Positions 30,503 to 40,641 of a stretch of 64,000 bases of DNA are shown piece by piece. Each line of letters starts with the position of its first letter. Position 1 is the first letter of the stretch. Under the pieces are notes generated by a model. That model was not told where the DNA came from. It did not search any database and saw nothing but the letters and a program-made list of their open reading frames with translations. The stretch lies in assembly GCA_947627355.1 (NCBI GenBank), contig CANQVX010000002.1, positions 1-64,000 on the forward strand. The letters run 5' to 3'. This DNA is from an uncultured Bacilli bacterium. Its GTDB lineage: Bacteria > Bacillota_I > Bacilli_A > RFN20 > CAG-631. The translations under genes and the position numbers were made by a program.

Positions 30503-30532
30503 ACTCCTATCGTGTCGATGGGAGTTTTTTTA
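30503..30532 (+). terminator. Riboswitch terminator with competing antiterminator
   Basis: ACTCCTATCGtgtCGATGGGAGTTTTTTT; CGATGGGA also at 30476-30483. Confidence 0.85.
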
Positions 30533-30561
30533 TGGAATCACATTGAAAGGATTAAATTATT

Positions 30562-31218
30562 ATGCAAGTTTTATTACACATTCCCCATGCTTCACTTAAA
30601 GTTCCAAAACATTTTTACAAAGGTTTATTAATTTCTAAAGAAGAATTCAATAAATATAATCTAGAAATGTCTGATCTAGGTGTTGATTATTTATTTAAAG
30701 ATTTACCTTATAAGAAAATAAAAGCCAAATATTCAAGATTATATGTAGATATTGAAAGATTCAAAGACGATAGTAAAGAAATAATGTCTAAATATGGTGA
30801 AGGTGTCATTTATACTCATCTATATGATGGAAAACTATTTCATGAACACGATGAAAACTATCGACAAAAAGGACTAAAATACTATGATAGATATCATAAA
30901 AAGTTAGATAAACAAGTAACAAAAATGTTAAAAAAAGATAATGAATTATTAATCTTAGATTGTCATAGTTTTTCAAACAAAATGGCAAGTTATTTCTTTA
31001 ATGAACCTTTTCCAGACATATGTCTAGGAATAGAATCAGACTATTATGATAAAGAAATAGTAGATAAAATTATCAAAGAAATAGAAAAAAGAGGCTATTC
31101 TTATCAAATCAATCATCCCTATAAAGGAAGTCTTGTTCCAAATTGCATTATAAATAATAAAGTAAAAGGGAAAGTAATAGCTATCATGATAGAAATTAAC
31201 AAGAGAATATACCTATAA
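30562..31218 (+). CDS. N-formylglutamate amidohydrolase family protein
   Basis: LLHIPHASLKVP; YSRLYVDIERF; LLILDCHSFSN; AIMIEINKRIYL. Confidence 0.85.
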   Translation: MQVLLHIPHASLKVPKHFYKGLLISKEEFNKYNLEMSDLGVDYLFKDLPYKKIKAKYSRLYVDIERFKDDSKEIMSKYGEGVIYTHLYDGKLFHEHDENYRQKGLKYYDRYHKKLDKQVTKMLKKDNELLILDCHSFSNKMASYFFNEPFPDICLGIESDYYDKEIVDKIIKEIEKRGYSYQINHPYKGSLVPNCIINNKVKGKVIAIMIEINKRIYL

Positions 31219-31308
31219 AATATTTATAAATATTTTATTCTTTTTTTCTTTTAAAAACCCATGTATAATGTTTATCGAAAACAAAGCATTTATTGGGGTG
31301 ATTAGTCA

Positions 31309-32190
31309 ATGGAAAAAGAAATTAGAAACAAACATTTTATAGAAGAAAGGCCATTATTTAATGAAAACAATCTAAAAATATTTGATTGTGTTTTTTCTAA
31401 TGGTGAATCTCCTTTAAAAGAATGTAAAAATATTTATCTAGAAAACAGTGTATTTGAATATAAATATCCTTTATGGTATTCAAAAAACATTAAGGTTGAA
31501 AAATGTAAACTAGACGAAATGGCAAGAGCTGGTATTTGGTATAGTATTAATATTAATATTTCTAATTCAACCATTGTTGCCCCTAAAACATTTCGTCGGT
31601 CAAATGGGATAATTTTAAATAATGTTGACTTCTTAGATGCTAAAGAAACTTTATGGGAATGTAATGATATAAAAATAAATAATTCTAAAATAGATAATTG
31701 CGATTATTTTGGTATGAATTCAAACAATATCGAACTTAATAACGTTACCTTAAATGGTAATTATTGTTTTGATGGTGCGTGTAATATTATAATTAGAAAC
31801 TGTGTTTTAAACTCTAAAGATGCTTTTTGGAATACTAAAAATGTAACTGTTTATAATTCAGTTATCAATGGTGAATATATTGGTTGGAATTCAATCAATT
31901 TAAAATTTGTTAATTGTAAGATTCAAAGTGTTCAAGGTTTTTGCTATATCAATAATCTTGAATTAGATAATTGTGATTTAACTGGAACCACTTTAGCTTT
32001 TGAATATTCATCAGTTAAAGCAAACATAATTAACATTGATAGCATACTAAATCCTAATGAAGGTTATATCAAAGTTAACACAATTGAAGAATTAATCATG
32101 GATAAAACTAAGATTGATCCATCTAAAACAGTTATTGAATGTGACAATATTAAAACTAAAAGTGATCGTTTTACAGTGATTCGGAGATAA
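31309..32190 (+). CDS. DUF3737-like beta-helix protein
   Basis: NKHFIEERPLFNENNLKIFDCVFSNGESPLKECKNI with repeated beta-helix rungs. Confidence 0.85.
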   Translation: MEKEIRNKHFIEERPLFNENNLKIFDCVFSNGESPLKECKNIYLENSVFEYKYPLWYSKNIKVEKCKLDEMARAGIWYSININISNSTIVAPKTFRRSNGIILNNVDFLDAKETLWECNDIKINNSKIDNCDYFGMNSNNIELNNVTLNGNYCFDGACNIIIRNCVLNSKDAFWNTKNVTVYNSVINGEYIGWNSINLKFVNCKIQSVQGFCYINNLELDNCDLTGTTLAFEYSSVKANIINIDSILNPNEGYIKVNTIEELIMDKTKIDPSKTVIECDNIKTKSDRFTVIRR

Positions 32191-32194
32191 GAAA

Positions 32195-33367
32195 ATGAAA
32201 CAAAATGAATTTGATAAAAAAGTAAATCGTAGAAATACTAATTCACTTAAATGGGATATAAAAGATAATGAAATTCCTATGTGGGTTGCTGATATGGATT
32301 TCAAAACAGCTCCAGCTATTATAAAAGCCATTGAAAAAAGAGCAAGACATGGAATCTATGGTTATACTATCATTCCTGATATATGGTATGAAAGTATCAT
32401 CAATTGGTGGAAAAACGAACATCAATTTGAAATCAAAAAAGAATGGTTACAATTTAGTACCGGTGTTGTTCCAGCAATCTCTAGCATTGTTAAAAGAATA
32501 ACTAATGTTGGTGATAACATTGTTACCTTAACACCAGTTTATGATATTTTCTTTCATTCAATTGAAAATGCTAATAGAAAAACATTAGAATCACCATTAG
32601 TTTATGAAAATGGTGCTTATCATATAGATTTTGAAGACTTAGAAAACAAATTAAAAGACAAAAAAACTACTATGATGATCTTTTGTAATCCTCATAATCC
32701 GATTGGAAAAATCTGGACTAAAGAAGAAATAGAAAAAGTGGGTCATTTATGTAATAAATATAATGTTGTTGTTTTATCTGATGAAATTCATTGTGATATC
32801 ACTGATATGGATTGTAGTTATGTTCCGTTTGCTTCGGTATCAGATGAATGCTTAAACAATAGTATTGTTTGTATTTCTGCTAGTAAAGCTTTTAATCTTG
32901 CTGGTATTCAATCAGCCGCTGTTTATTGTGCTAATGAAAAACTAAGAAAGATTATTGTAAAAGGTTTGAATTCGGATGAAGTTGCTGAACCTAATTGTTT
33001 TGCAATTGATACTATAGTAGCAGCATTTAATGATTCTAAGGATTGGTTTATGAATCTAAAACAATACATTTATGAAAATAAACAAATAGTAAAAACATAT
33101 CTAAAAGAAAACAATCTACCAATTAAATTAGTTGAAAGCAAAGCAACCTATTTACTATGGCTTGATTGTTCATTAGTAAGCAAAAATGTCTCAAAATTTG
33201 CAAGTTTTCTTAGAGAAAAAACCGGTCTTTATTTATCAGACGGCAAAGTTTATCGAGGGAATGGCACTAATTTTGTTAGAATGAATATTGCTTGTAATAA
33301 AACTCAACTTAACAAAGCTTTAAGAATGTTAAAACAAGGTGTTTTATTATATAAAAAGATAGGTTAA
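32195..33367 (+). CDS. MalY/PatB-type aminotransferase (cystathionine beta-lyase)
   Basis: IPMWVADMDFKTAPAI; HNPIGKIWTKEE; VLSDEIHCDI; SASKAFNLAGIQ. Confidence 0.95.
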   Translation: MKQNEFDKKVNRRNTNSLKWDIKDNEIPMWVADMDFKTAPAIIKAIEKRARHGIYGYTIIPDIWYESIINWWKNEHQFEIKKEWLQFSTGVVPAISSIVKRITNVGDNIVTLTPVYDIFFHSIENANRKTLESPLVYENGAYHIDFEDLENKLKDKKTTMMIFCNPHNPIGKIWTKEEIEKVGHLCNKYNVVVLSDEIHCDITDMDCSYVPFASVSDECLNNSIVCISASKAFNLAGIQSAAVYCANEKLRKIIVKGLNSDEVAEPNCFAIDTIVAAFNDSKDWFMNLKQYIYENKQIVKTYLKENNLPIKLVESKATYLLWLDCSLVSKNVSKFASFLREKTGLYLSDGKVYRGNGTNFVRMNIACNKTQLNKALRMLKQGVLLYKKIG

Positions 33368-33446
33368 AAATATTTAAAATATTTTTAATGTTATGTTATA
33401 ATATACCATATTTTAAAAAACAAGAGGAAGTAAAGGGTGGTCAAAT

Positions 33447-36400
33447 ATGCAATTTAAAGCTGGTATTGATATAGGCTCAACCACAATTAAAATGGTCGTT
33501 TTAGACGACAAAAATAAAACTATTTTTAGTTGTTATGAACGTCATTTTGCTCATATTCAAGATACCCTAATTGCCATCATTAAAAAAGCAAACGAAGTTG
33601 TTTTAGACAATCCTTTAACTATTAAAATTACAGGTTCAGGCTCACTTAATTTTAGTAAAGCCTTAAATATCGAATTTATTCAAGAAGTTGTAGCAGTAGC
33701 TACAGCCTTAAAATCTATTGCTCCTCAAGTTGATGTTGCAATCGAACTTGGTGGAGAAGATGCAAAAATCATTTATTTTACCGGTGGTTTAGAAGAAAGA
33801 ATGAATGGTGTTTGTGCCGGTGGAACCGGTTCTTTTATCGATCAAATGGCCGCTTTATTACAAACTGATGCTGAAGGTTTAAATAAAGAAGCTAAGAATT
33901 ATAAAGAAATCTATCCAATTGCTGCTAGATGTGGTGTTTTTGCTAAATCAGATATTCAACCATTGATTAATGAAGGTGCTACTAAAGCAGATTTAGCGAT
34001 ATCTATCTTCCAAGCGGTTGTTAATCAAACTATTTCAGGACTTGCATGTGGTAAACCTATTAGAGGTTGTGTTGCCTTTTTAGGTGGTCCACTTCATTTC
34101 TTATCGGAACTTAAAGAATGTTTTATAAGAACTTTGAAGTTAACTAGCGAAAATGTGGTGGCTCCTAGTAATGGTCACTTACTAGCTGCTATTGGTGCTG
34201 CTTTAGAAAGCGAAAAAGAACAACCAATATTTTTAAAAGATTTAATTAAGAAACTAGAAAATGGTGTTTCAATGGAATATGAACTAAAAAGACTTGAACC
34301 ATTATTTGCATCTAGACAAGAATATCTTGAATTCAATAAAAGACATGAAAAAGCAATGATAAATAAAGTATCACTTAACACTTATCGTGGTAATTGTTTT
34401 TTAGGTATTGATGCTGGTTCAACAACGACTAAATTGGTTCTTATTGGTGAAAAAGGTGAACTTTTATATTCTTTCTATTCATCTAACCAAGGAAATCCTA
34501 TAAATACCGCAATTGTAGGAATTAGAAAACTTGCTCAAATCATACCAGATACTGCTAAGATTGTAAGATCATGTTCAACCGGTTATGGTGAATCTTTATT
34601 TAAAGCCGCATTCAATCTAGAAGAAGGCGAAGTTGAAACAATAGTTCATTGTAAAGCTGCACAATTCTTTAATCCAGATGTTGATTGTGTTTTAGATATT
34701 GGTGGTCAAGACATGAAATACATCAAACTTAAAAACGGTAATGTTGATAATGTCTTGTTAAATGAAGCTTGTTCATCTGGTTGTGGTTCGTTTATTGAAA
34801 ACTTTGCAGTTTCTTTAGGTTATAGTGTTCAAGACTTTGCTAAAGAAGCTTTATTTGCTGCTAATCCAATTGACTTAGGCACACGTTGTACAGTTTTCAT
34901 GAATTCTAATGTTAAACAAGCTCAAAAAGAAGGGGCATCAGTTGCTGATATTTCAGCTGGTCTTGCTTATTCTGTAATCAAAAATGCTTTATATAAAGTT
35001 ATCAAGTTATCTAATGTTGCTGATTTAGGTAAAAATATAGTTGTTCAAGGTGGAACATTCTTAAACAAAGCTGTGTTAAGAGCCTTTGAAAAGATTGCTG
35101 GAGTAGAAGTTATAAATCCAAATATTTCCGGCCTAATGGGAGCTTTTGGGGCTGCTTTGCATGCTCGTGAAACTTATACTGGACAAACTCCAGCAGCCTT
35201 ATCTTTAAAAGAAATGATAAACTTAACATATAAGACAACAGCTACTAGATGTCAAGGTTGTTCTAACCATTGTATGCTTACTATTAATATCTTTTCAGGT
35301 GGTAGAAGACATATCACTGGTAATCGTTGTGAAAAAGGATTGAATAGTGATGCTAAAGCCACTAGTGCATTTAACATGGTTAAGTTTAAAAGAGACTTAA
35401 TGGATAGTTATAAACCATTATCAAAAGAAGAAGCAACTAGAGGTACAATTGGTATTCCTAGAGTTTTAAATATCTATGAAAATTATCCTTTCTGGCTAAC
35501 GTTTTTCAAGGAACTTGGCTTTAGAGTTGAATTATCTAGTTATTCTTCTAGAAAGATTTATGAACTAGGTATGGATTCAATTCCTAGTGAATCTGAATGT
35601 TACCCAGCAAAACTTGCTCATGGCCATGTTCAATGGTTAGTAAATCAAGGTGTTAAGACTATTTTCCACCCTTGTGTTTTCTTTGAACATCAAGAAACCA
35701 AGAAGGCTCAAAACCATTACAATTGTCCAATAGTTATATCTTATCCTGAAAACCTTAAAAATAATGTTGAAGCTATTACCAATAACGAAGTTCATTATGT
35801 TCGTCCATTTATAGCATTTACTAATGAAAAAGTTGCTACTAATAGATTGATAGATGTATGTAAAAAAGAATGGAATATCAAAGCTGGCGAAGTTAAAAAG
35901 GCTGCTCATATAGCTTGGTTAGAACAAGAAAAAAATAAACAAATTATAAAAGAACAAGGCAGAAAAATTATCGATTCTCTCGAAGAAAATAATCAAGTTG
36001 GTATTGTTCTTGCTGGTCGACCATATCATATTGATCCAGAAATCAATCATGGTATTCCTGAAATGATAGCATCATTTAATTATCCAGTTCTTACTGAAGA
36101 TAGTATTCCTGATGACTTTGAAGCAACAAGACCTATCAGAGTTAATGACCAATGGGTATATCATTCAAGATTATATAAGGCTGCTGAATATGTTAAAAAT
36201 AATCCTCGTCTAGAATTAGTTCAACTTAATTCATTTGGTTGTGGATTAGATGCTATTACCACTGACCAAGTAAATGAAATTCTTGAACGTGGTAATAAGA
36301 TGTATACTGTACTTAAAATAGATGAAGTTAATAACCTAGGTGCTGCAAGAATTAGAATTCGTAGTTTATTTGCAGCTATCAAGAAAAGAAATAACAAAGA

Positions 36401-37670
36401 AAATAAAGTTACTGATATAACTTATAAACGTAGTTATTTTACTAAGAAAATGAAACAAGAAGGTTGGACAATACTTGCCCCACAAATGAGTCCTATTCAT
36501 TTTGATTTAGTATCACCAGTTTTTAAATATTATGGTTATCAATTAGAATTACTAGAAAACATGGATAGAAATGCTATTGATGCTGGCCTTAAGTTTGTTA
36601 ATAATGATGCTTGTTATCCATCAATTATTACAGTAGGTCAAATTATGGATGCTGTGTTATCTAAAAAATATGATACTAATAGACTTGCAATTGTTATGAC
36701 TCAAACTGGTGGTTGTTGTAGAGCTAGTAACTATGTTGGCTTTATTCGTAGAGCCTTAGATAAGGTTGGTTTATCTCATATACCAGTTATTTCATTAAAC
36801 TTAAATGGTATGGAAACTAATGAAGGATTCAAGATTACTATTCCATTTGCTGTTGATGTTGCTAGAGCTGTTGTTTATGGTGACTTATTCATGAGATGTT
36901 TATATCATGTAAGGCCTTATGAAAAAGAAGTTGGTAGCGCTAATAAACTACATAAAGAACTTAAAGAATTATGTGTTAAATCACTTACTCATCAAAAGAA
37001 GAGTTTGAGTTATAAAAAACTATGCAAAAAGATTGTAACTGAATTTGATAAGTTACCAATTAATGAAGATGTTGTTAAACCTCGTGTTGGTGTAGTTGGT
37101 GAAATTCTTGTTAAATATATGCCTCTTGCTAATAATAATGTTGTTAAATTATTAGAAAAAGAAGGGGCTGAAGTAGTTGTTCCTGATTTAATGGATTTTC
37201 TAAATTATAGTGTTTATAATCTTGAATACCGTCATAAGTATCTAGGTTCTAAATGGAAAAACGCAATGCTTGCAAGAATTGGTTTAAAACTAGTGTTTAA
37301 GATTAGAAAACCAGCTTTCAAAGCCCTAGAACGTAGTAAAAGATTTGAAACACCTTATCCGATTAAAAAAGTGGCAGAACTTGCAAAACCATATTTATCA
37401 ATTGGTAATCAATATGGTGAAGGATGGTTTTTAACCGGTGAAATGGTAGAATTATTACAAACTAATACTCCTAACATTATTTGTATTCAACCATTTGCAT
37501 GTTTACCTAACCATGTTGTTGGTAAGGGTGTCTTAAAGATTATAAGAAAAGATTTTCCAATGGCTAATATAGCAGCAATTGATTATGATCCAGGTGCTAG
37601 TGAAGTAAATCAATTAAACAGAATCAAATTAATGTTATCAGCTGCTAAAAGCAATTTAGAAAAGAAATAA
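33447..37670 (+). CDS. Acyl-CoA dehydratase activase/2-hydroxyglutaryl-CoA dehydratase-type fusion (1407 aa)
   Basis: Two ASKHA domains (AGIDIGSTTIKMVVLD, LGIDAGSTTTKLVLIG), GGTGSFIDQMA, C-terminal DUF2229/HgdB-like region. Confidence 0.92.
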   Translation: MQFKAGIDIGSTTIKMVVLDDKNKTIFSCYERHFAHIQDTLIAIIKKANEVVLDNPLTIKITGSGSLNFSKALNIEFIQEVVAVATALKSIAPQVDVAIELGGEDAKIIYFTGGLEERMNGVCAGGTGSFIDQMAALLQTDAEGLNKEAKNYKEIYPIAARCGVFAKSDIQPLINEGATKADLAISIFQAVVNQTISGLACGKPIRGCVAFLGGPLHFLSELKECFIRTLKLTSENVVAPSNGHLLAAIGAALESEKEQPIFLKDLIKKLENGVSMEYELKRLEPLFASRQEYLEFNKRHEKAMINKVSLNTYRGNCFLGIDAGSTTTKLVLIGEKGELLYSFYSSNQGNPINTAIVGIRKLAQIIPDTAKIVRSCSTGYGESLFKAAFNLEEGEVETIVHCKAAQFFNPDVDCVLDIGGQDMKYIKLKNGNVDNVLLNEACSSGCGSFIENFAVSLGYSVQDFAKEALFAANPIDLGTRCTVFMNSNVKQAQKEGASVADISAGLAYSVIKNALYKVIKLSNVADLGKNIVVQGGTFLNKAVLRAFEKIAGVEVINPNISGLMGAFGAALHARETYTGQTPAALSLKEMINLTYKTTATRCQGCSNHCMLTINIFSGGRRHITGNRCEKGLNSDAKATSAFNMVKFKRDLMDSYKPLSKEEATRGTIGIPRVLNIYENYPFWLTFFKELGFRVELSSYSSRKIYELGMDSIPSESECYPAKLAHGHVQWLVNQGVKTIFHPCVFFEHQETKKAQNHYNCPIVISYPENLKNNVEAITNNEVHYVRPFIAFTNEKVATNRLIDVCKKEWNIKAGEVKKAAHIAWLEQEKNKQIIKEQGRKIIDSLEENNQVGIVLAGRPYHIDPEINHGIPEMIASFNYPVLTEDSIPDDFEATRPIRVNDQWVYHSRLYKAAEYVKNNPRLELVQLNSFGCGLDAITTDQVNEILERGNKMYTVLKIDEVNNLGAARIRIRSLFAAIKKRNNKENKVTDITYKRSYFTKKMKQEGWTILAPQMSPIHFDLVSPVFKYYGYQLELLENMDRNAIDAGLKFVNNDACYPSIITVGQIMDAVLSKKYDTNRLAIVMTQTGGCCRASNYVGFIRRALDKVGLSHIPVISLNLNGMETNEGFKITIPFAVDVARAVVYGDLFMRCLYHVRPYEKEVGSANKLHKELKELCVKSLTHQKKSLSYKKLCKKIVTEFDKLPINEDVVKPRVGVVGEILVKYMPLANNNVVKLLEKEGAEVVVPDLMDFLNYSVYNLEYRHKYLGSKWKNAMLARIGLKLVFKIRKPAFKALERSKRFETPYPIKKVAELAKPYLSIGNQYGEGWFLTGEMVELLQTNTPNIICIQPFACLPNHVVGKGVLKIIRKDFPMANIAAIDYDPGASEVNQLNRIKLMLSAAKSNLEKK

Positions 37671-37678
37671 ATATTATT

Positions 37679-37720
37679 AAAAGCAAATCAATTATTAATA
37701 TATGTTGGTTTGCTTTTTTT
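37679..37720 (+). terminator. Terminator
   Basis: AAAAGCAAATCAA...TTGGTTTGCTTTTTTT. Confidence 0.75.
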
Positions 37721-37754
37721 AAGTGTTGTATAATATATGTGAGAAGGGGTATAT

Positions 37755-38165
37755 ATGGATAACAAAATAGTAGAAACTTATAAAAGCATAGTAATCTATG
37801 GTATTCTTTATCTTGCTGGGATTGTTTTTATGTTTGGCATAATATTAGCAACCAATGAAGGAAAAATAGATATATTTGAATGTGTTTTATTTCCTATTTT
37901 ATTCTTGTATGGATTGTTTATTTTTATCTATTTTTTAATCTATAGGTTTGAAGTAGATGATGATACTATAAGACTTAGAACTTTGTTTAGAAAAAAAGAA
38001 ATAAACATTTATGAAATAAATTATTATTCAGTTAAATTGTTTTCTAACAGAAGGATTTATGTGTTTAAATTATATGAAAATAATAAAAAGACAACTATAT
38101 GTACTAGATATAAAGACGAATTTGAAGCAATATTACAAAAACACGGAGTAGAGAGAACATTGTAA
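37755..38165 (+). CDS. Membrane protein with PH-like C-terminal region
   Basis: Two TM helices; DDDTIRLRTLFRKKEINIYEI. Confidence 0.5.
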   Translation: MDNKIVETYKSIVIYGILYLAGIVFMFGIILATNEGKIDIFECVLFPILFLYGLFIFIYFLIYRFEVDDDTIRLRTLFRKKEINIYEINYYSVKLFSNRRIYVFKLYENNKKTTICTRYKDEFEAILQKHGVERTL

Positions 38166-38210
38166 TTACAAAATATTACGATTCTATCGACAAAAAGGAG
38201 ATAATTTAAT

Positions 38211-38903
38211 ATGGAAGCAAACACCAAAAATTATAAAACTATAGGCGAAATATTCTTCTTTCTTTCTTCGATTTCACTAATTATTGGTATAGCAATAGCG
38301 TGCAAGGTTGGAGATATTAATTTTTTTGGTAGAGGTGCAATTTTTAGATATTCCTGGATTATTCTTCTTTTTATTCCAATACCAACCATATTGTTTATTA
38401 TTGGAATGAAACAAAAGAAAACAAAGGAAAAACATTATAAATTAAATTGTGTTTTTGGAATTATATTTATTATATTTCATGTTGTGTATGGTATCAGTGG
38501 TTTTATAGATCATAACAATTTTAATCCTCAAAAATTACAAACAATTGAAAACAAAATAAATATTGAACTTCCTAATAGTATAGAAATATACACCCAAAAG
38601 GCAATTAATTATGATGTAAGTTATGTAAAAATTACCGATAAAAGCGAAAAAAAAGAATTTGAAAAATCAATAAAAACAAATCAGTTATGGCAACCAAAAT
38701 TAGATGGAGTAATTAAGTTATTATTTCCAGATGATATTCAATCAAATTTATCTACATGTGATGCTTTTGTATTTTATAATTTAAGTAAAAGCGAATACAA
38801 TAAATGTCCGACCGAAGGAAACAATGATTGTGTAGTCCTTGCTTATGATTATGATATAAGTAGATTAATAGCAATAGATAATTTTAAAATTAATTTGACA
38901 TAA
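38211..38903 (+). CDS. Hypothetical membrane protein
   Basis: Three hydrophobic segments then soluble domain. Confidence 0.6.
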   Translation: MEANTKNYKTIGEIFFFLSSISLIIGIAIACKVGDINFFGRGAIFRYSWIILLFIPIPTILFIIGMKQKKTKEKHYKLNCVFGIIFIIFHVVYGISGFIDHNNFNPQKLQTIENKINIELPNSIEIYTQKAINYDVSYVKITDKSEKKEFEKSIKTNQLWQPKLDGVIKLLFPDDIQSNLSTCDAFVFYNLSKSEYNKCPTEGNNDCVVLAYDYDISRLIAIDNFKINLT

Positions 38904-38904
38904 A

Positions 38905-38928
38905 AAAAGAGAACCTCGGTTCTCTTTT
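38905..38928. terminator. Bidirectional terminator
   Basis: AAAAGAGAACCtcGGTTCTCTTTT between convergent genes. Confidence 0.9.
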
Positions 38929-38931
38929 AAA

Positions 38932-39462
38932 CTATTTAGTAAACTTTTTGTCGAACAAATCGATAGATTTTTGAATAATTTGTTTTGCTTTGTCAGGTCC
39001 TAAGACTTGAGTTACCACCGTTTCTTTTCCTTCTAGTTGTTTATAGACTTTAAAGAAATGCATGATTTCTTTTAGGATATGAGGTGGTAGTTCTTTGATA
39101 TCCTTGTAGATATTTAACGATGGATCATCTTTGCAAATTGCAATAATTTTTTCGTCTTCTTTTTCTGAATCAATCATTTTAACTACGCCAATTGGATAAC
39201 AATTAACAAGACACATTGAAACAATAGGTTCTTGGCACATAACAAGAACATCTAATGGATCATCATCTAAAGCATAAGTGTGAGGGATAAAGCCATAGTT
39301 TTGAGGATAATGGGTAGAAGTATATAAGACTCTATCAAGTCTTAGTTTTCCGGTTTCTTTATCTAGTTCATATTTCATCTTTGATCCTTTTGGTATTTCA
39401 ATGCAGCTAACGAAGTTATCAGGTGTGATTAATTCTTTTTTAATGTCTTTCCAAATGTTCAT
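38932..39462 (-). CDS. ppa: Inorganic pyrophosphatase
   Basis: EIPKGSKMKYELDKETG; YPQNYGFIPHT; DDDPLDVLV. Confidence 0.95.
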   Translation of the reverse strand: MNIWKDIKKELITPDNFVSCIEIPKGSKMKYELDKETGKLRLDRVLYTSTHYPQNYGFIPHTYALDDDPLDVLVMCQEPIVSMCLVNCYPIGVVKMIDSEKEDEKIIAICKDDPSLNIYKDIKELPPHILKEIMHFFKVYKQLEGKETVVTQVLGPDKAKQIIQKSIDLFDKKFTK

Positions 39463-39478
39463 AGTTATTCCCCCTTGA

Positions 39479-40600
39479 TTAGTTTAAATTTGCTATGATT
39501 TGTTTTATTAGTTTTTCTAGTTCATCTTTTTGAGCTAGTACTTCTTTTACTAGTTTGAATTGAGTTCTACATCTAATTAAATTATGGTCTTCATAATCTA
39601 TTTTAAAATAATTATCACCATCTAGATAATCACTTAAAAATCTAAGTCCACATTCAAAGGTCATAATGATAATACTGTCGATTAAATGGTCTATTTCTGT
39701 TTCTGTGATGCTATCTTTTACTGATTCTAGATAGCCTTGACTAAAGGCTATAAAGGTTGGTTTTGAAAAATGTACTTGTGAGACATCTTTTTCATCTTCT
39801 TCTTTAGTGTTACATGATGATCTAATAGCATCACCATAGTCAAATAAGATTGAACCTGGCATAACGGTGTCTAAATCAACCATACATAGACTTTCTTTAG
39901 TCTTATAATCAAACATGATGTTGTTTAGTTTAGTATCATTGTGGGTTACTTTGATAGGGATCTTTTTGCTTTCTATTAGGTCCATGATAATGTTAGTGTA
40001 GTCTTTCATAGAAAGAGCAAAGTTTATTTCATCTAAACAATTCTTTTTACGATTACAACTATCTTTATTTAGGATGTCTAGAAATGTTTGATATCTTTTA
40101 GGTGTGTTATGGAAATCTTTGATGGTTTCATGTAATAATGTGGCATCAAAATCAGTTAACATGTTTTGAAAATTCCCAATTGCTTTACCAGCATTATAGA
40201 TAATCTTAACATTACTACTTTTTTGATAAGTCTTAGCATTTTCAATATAGTTATACATGCGATAGAAGTGGTTAGTGCTAGATATCATATAAGCCTTATC
40301 GTCAATAGTTCTTATAACTCTTAAAGCTAGGTTTTCTTTATTGGTAACATCCATAGTCTTAATCTTGTTATTTAAAAACATTGTGATTCTTTCAATGTTT
40401 TCCATTAGTTCAAATGGTTGTTTAAAGACATTGGTGTTTATTTCTTGTAAGAAATATCTTTTAACAGTAGCACCTAAATCAAAATAAAGAATATAGGAAC
40501 TATTGATATGACCAATCTTTATTTGTTTGATACTAACAAAATTGTTACTATCTAAGTTATATTTATCAAAGATTTCAGTTAATTCACGTTTTTTAATCAT
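39479..40600 (-). CDS. Aminoglycoside phosphotransferase-fold kinase (NahK-like)
   Basis: KVTHNDTKLNNIMFD; MVDLDTVMPGSILFDYGDAIR. Confidence 0.88.
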   Translation of the reverse strand: MIKKRELTEIFDKYNLDSNNFVSIKQIKIGHINSSYILYFDLGATVKRYFLQEINTNVFKQPFELMENIERITMFLNNKIKTMDVTNKENLALRVIRTIDDKAYMISSTNHFYRMYNYIENAKTYQKSSNVKIIYNAGKAIGNFQNMLTDFDATLLHETIKDFHNTPKRYQTFLDILNKDSCNRKKNCLDEINFALSMKDYTNIIMDLIESKKIPIKVTHNDTKLNNIMFDYKTKESLCMVDLDTVMPGSILFDYGDAIRSSCNTKEEDEKDVSQVHFSKPTFIAFSQGYLESVKDSITETEIDHLIDSIIIMTFECGLRFLSDYLDGDNYFKIDYEDHNLIRCRTQFKLVKEVLAQKDELEKLIKQIIANLN

Positions 40601-40641
40601 TGTATACCTCCAGAAAAGTCTTACAAAAATAATATATGCGG

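Noticed and set aside
33447-37670. 1407-aa ORF as an assembly fusion of two genes
   Set aside because: Continuous coding with plausible domain order; long versions of this family are known
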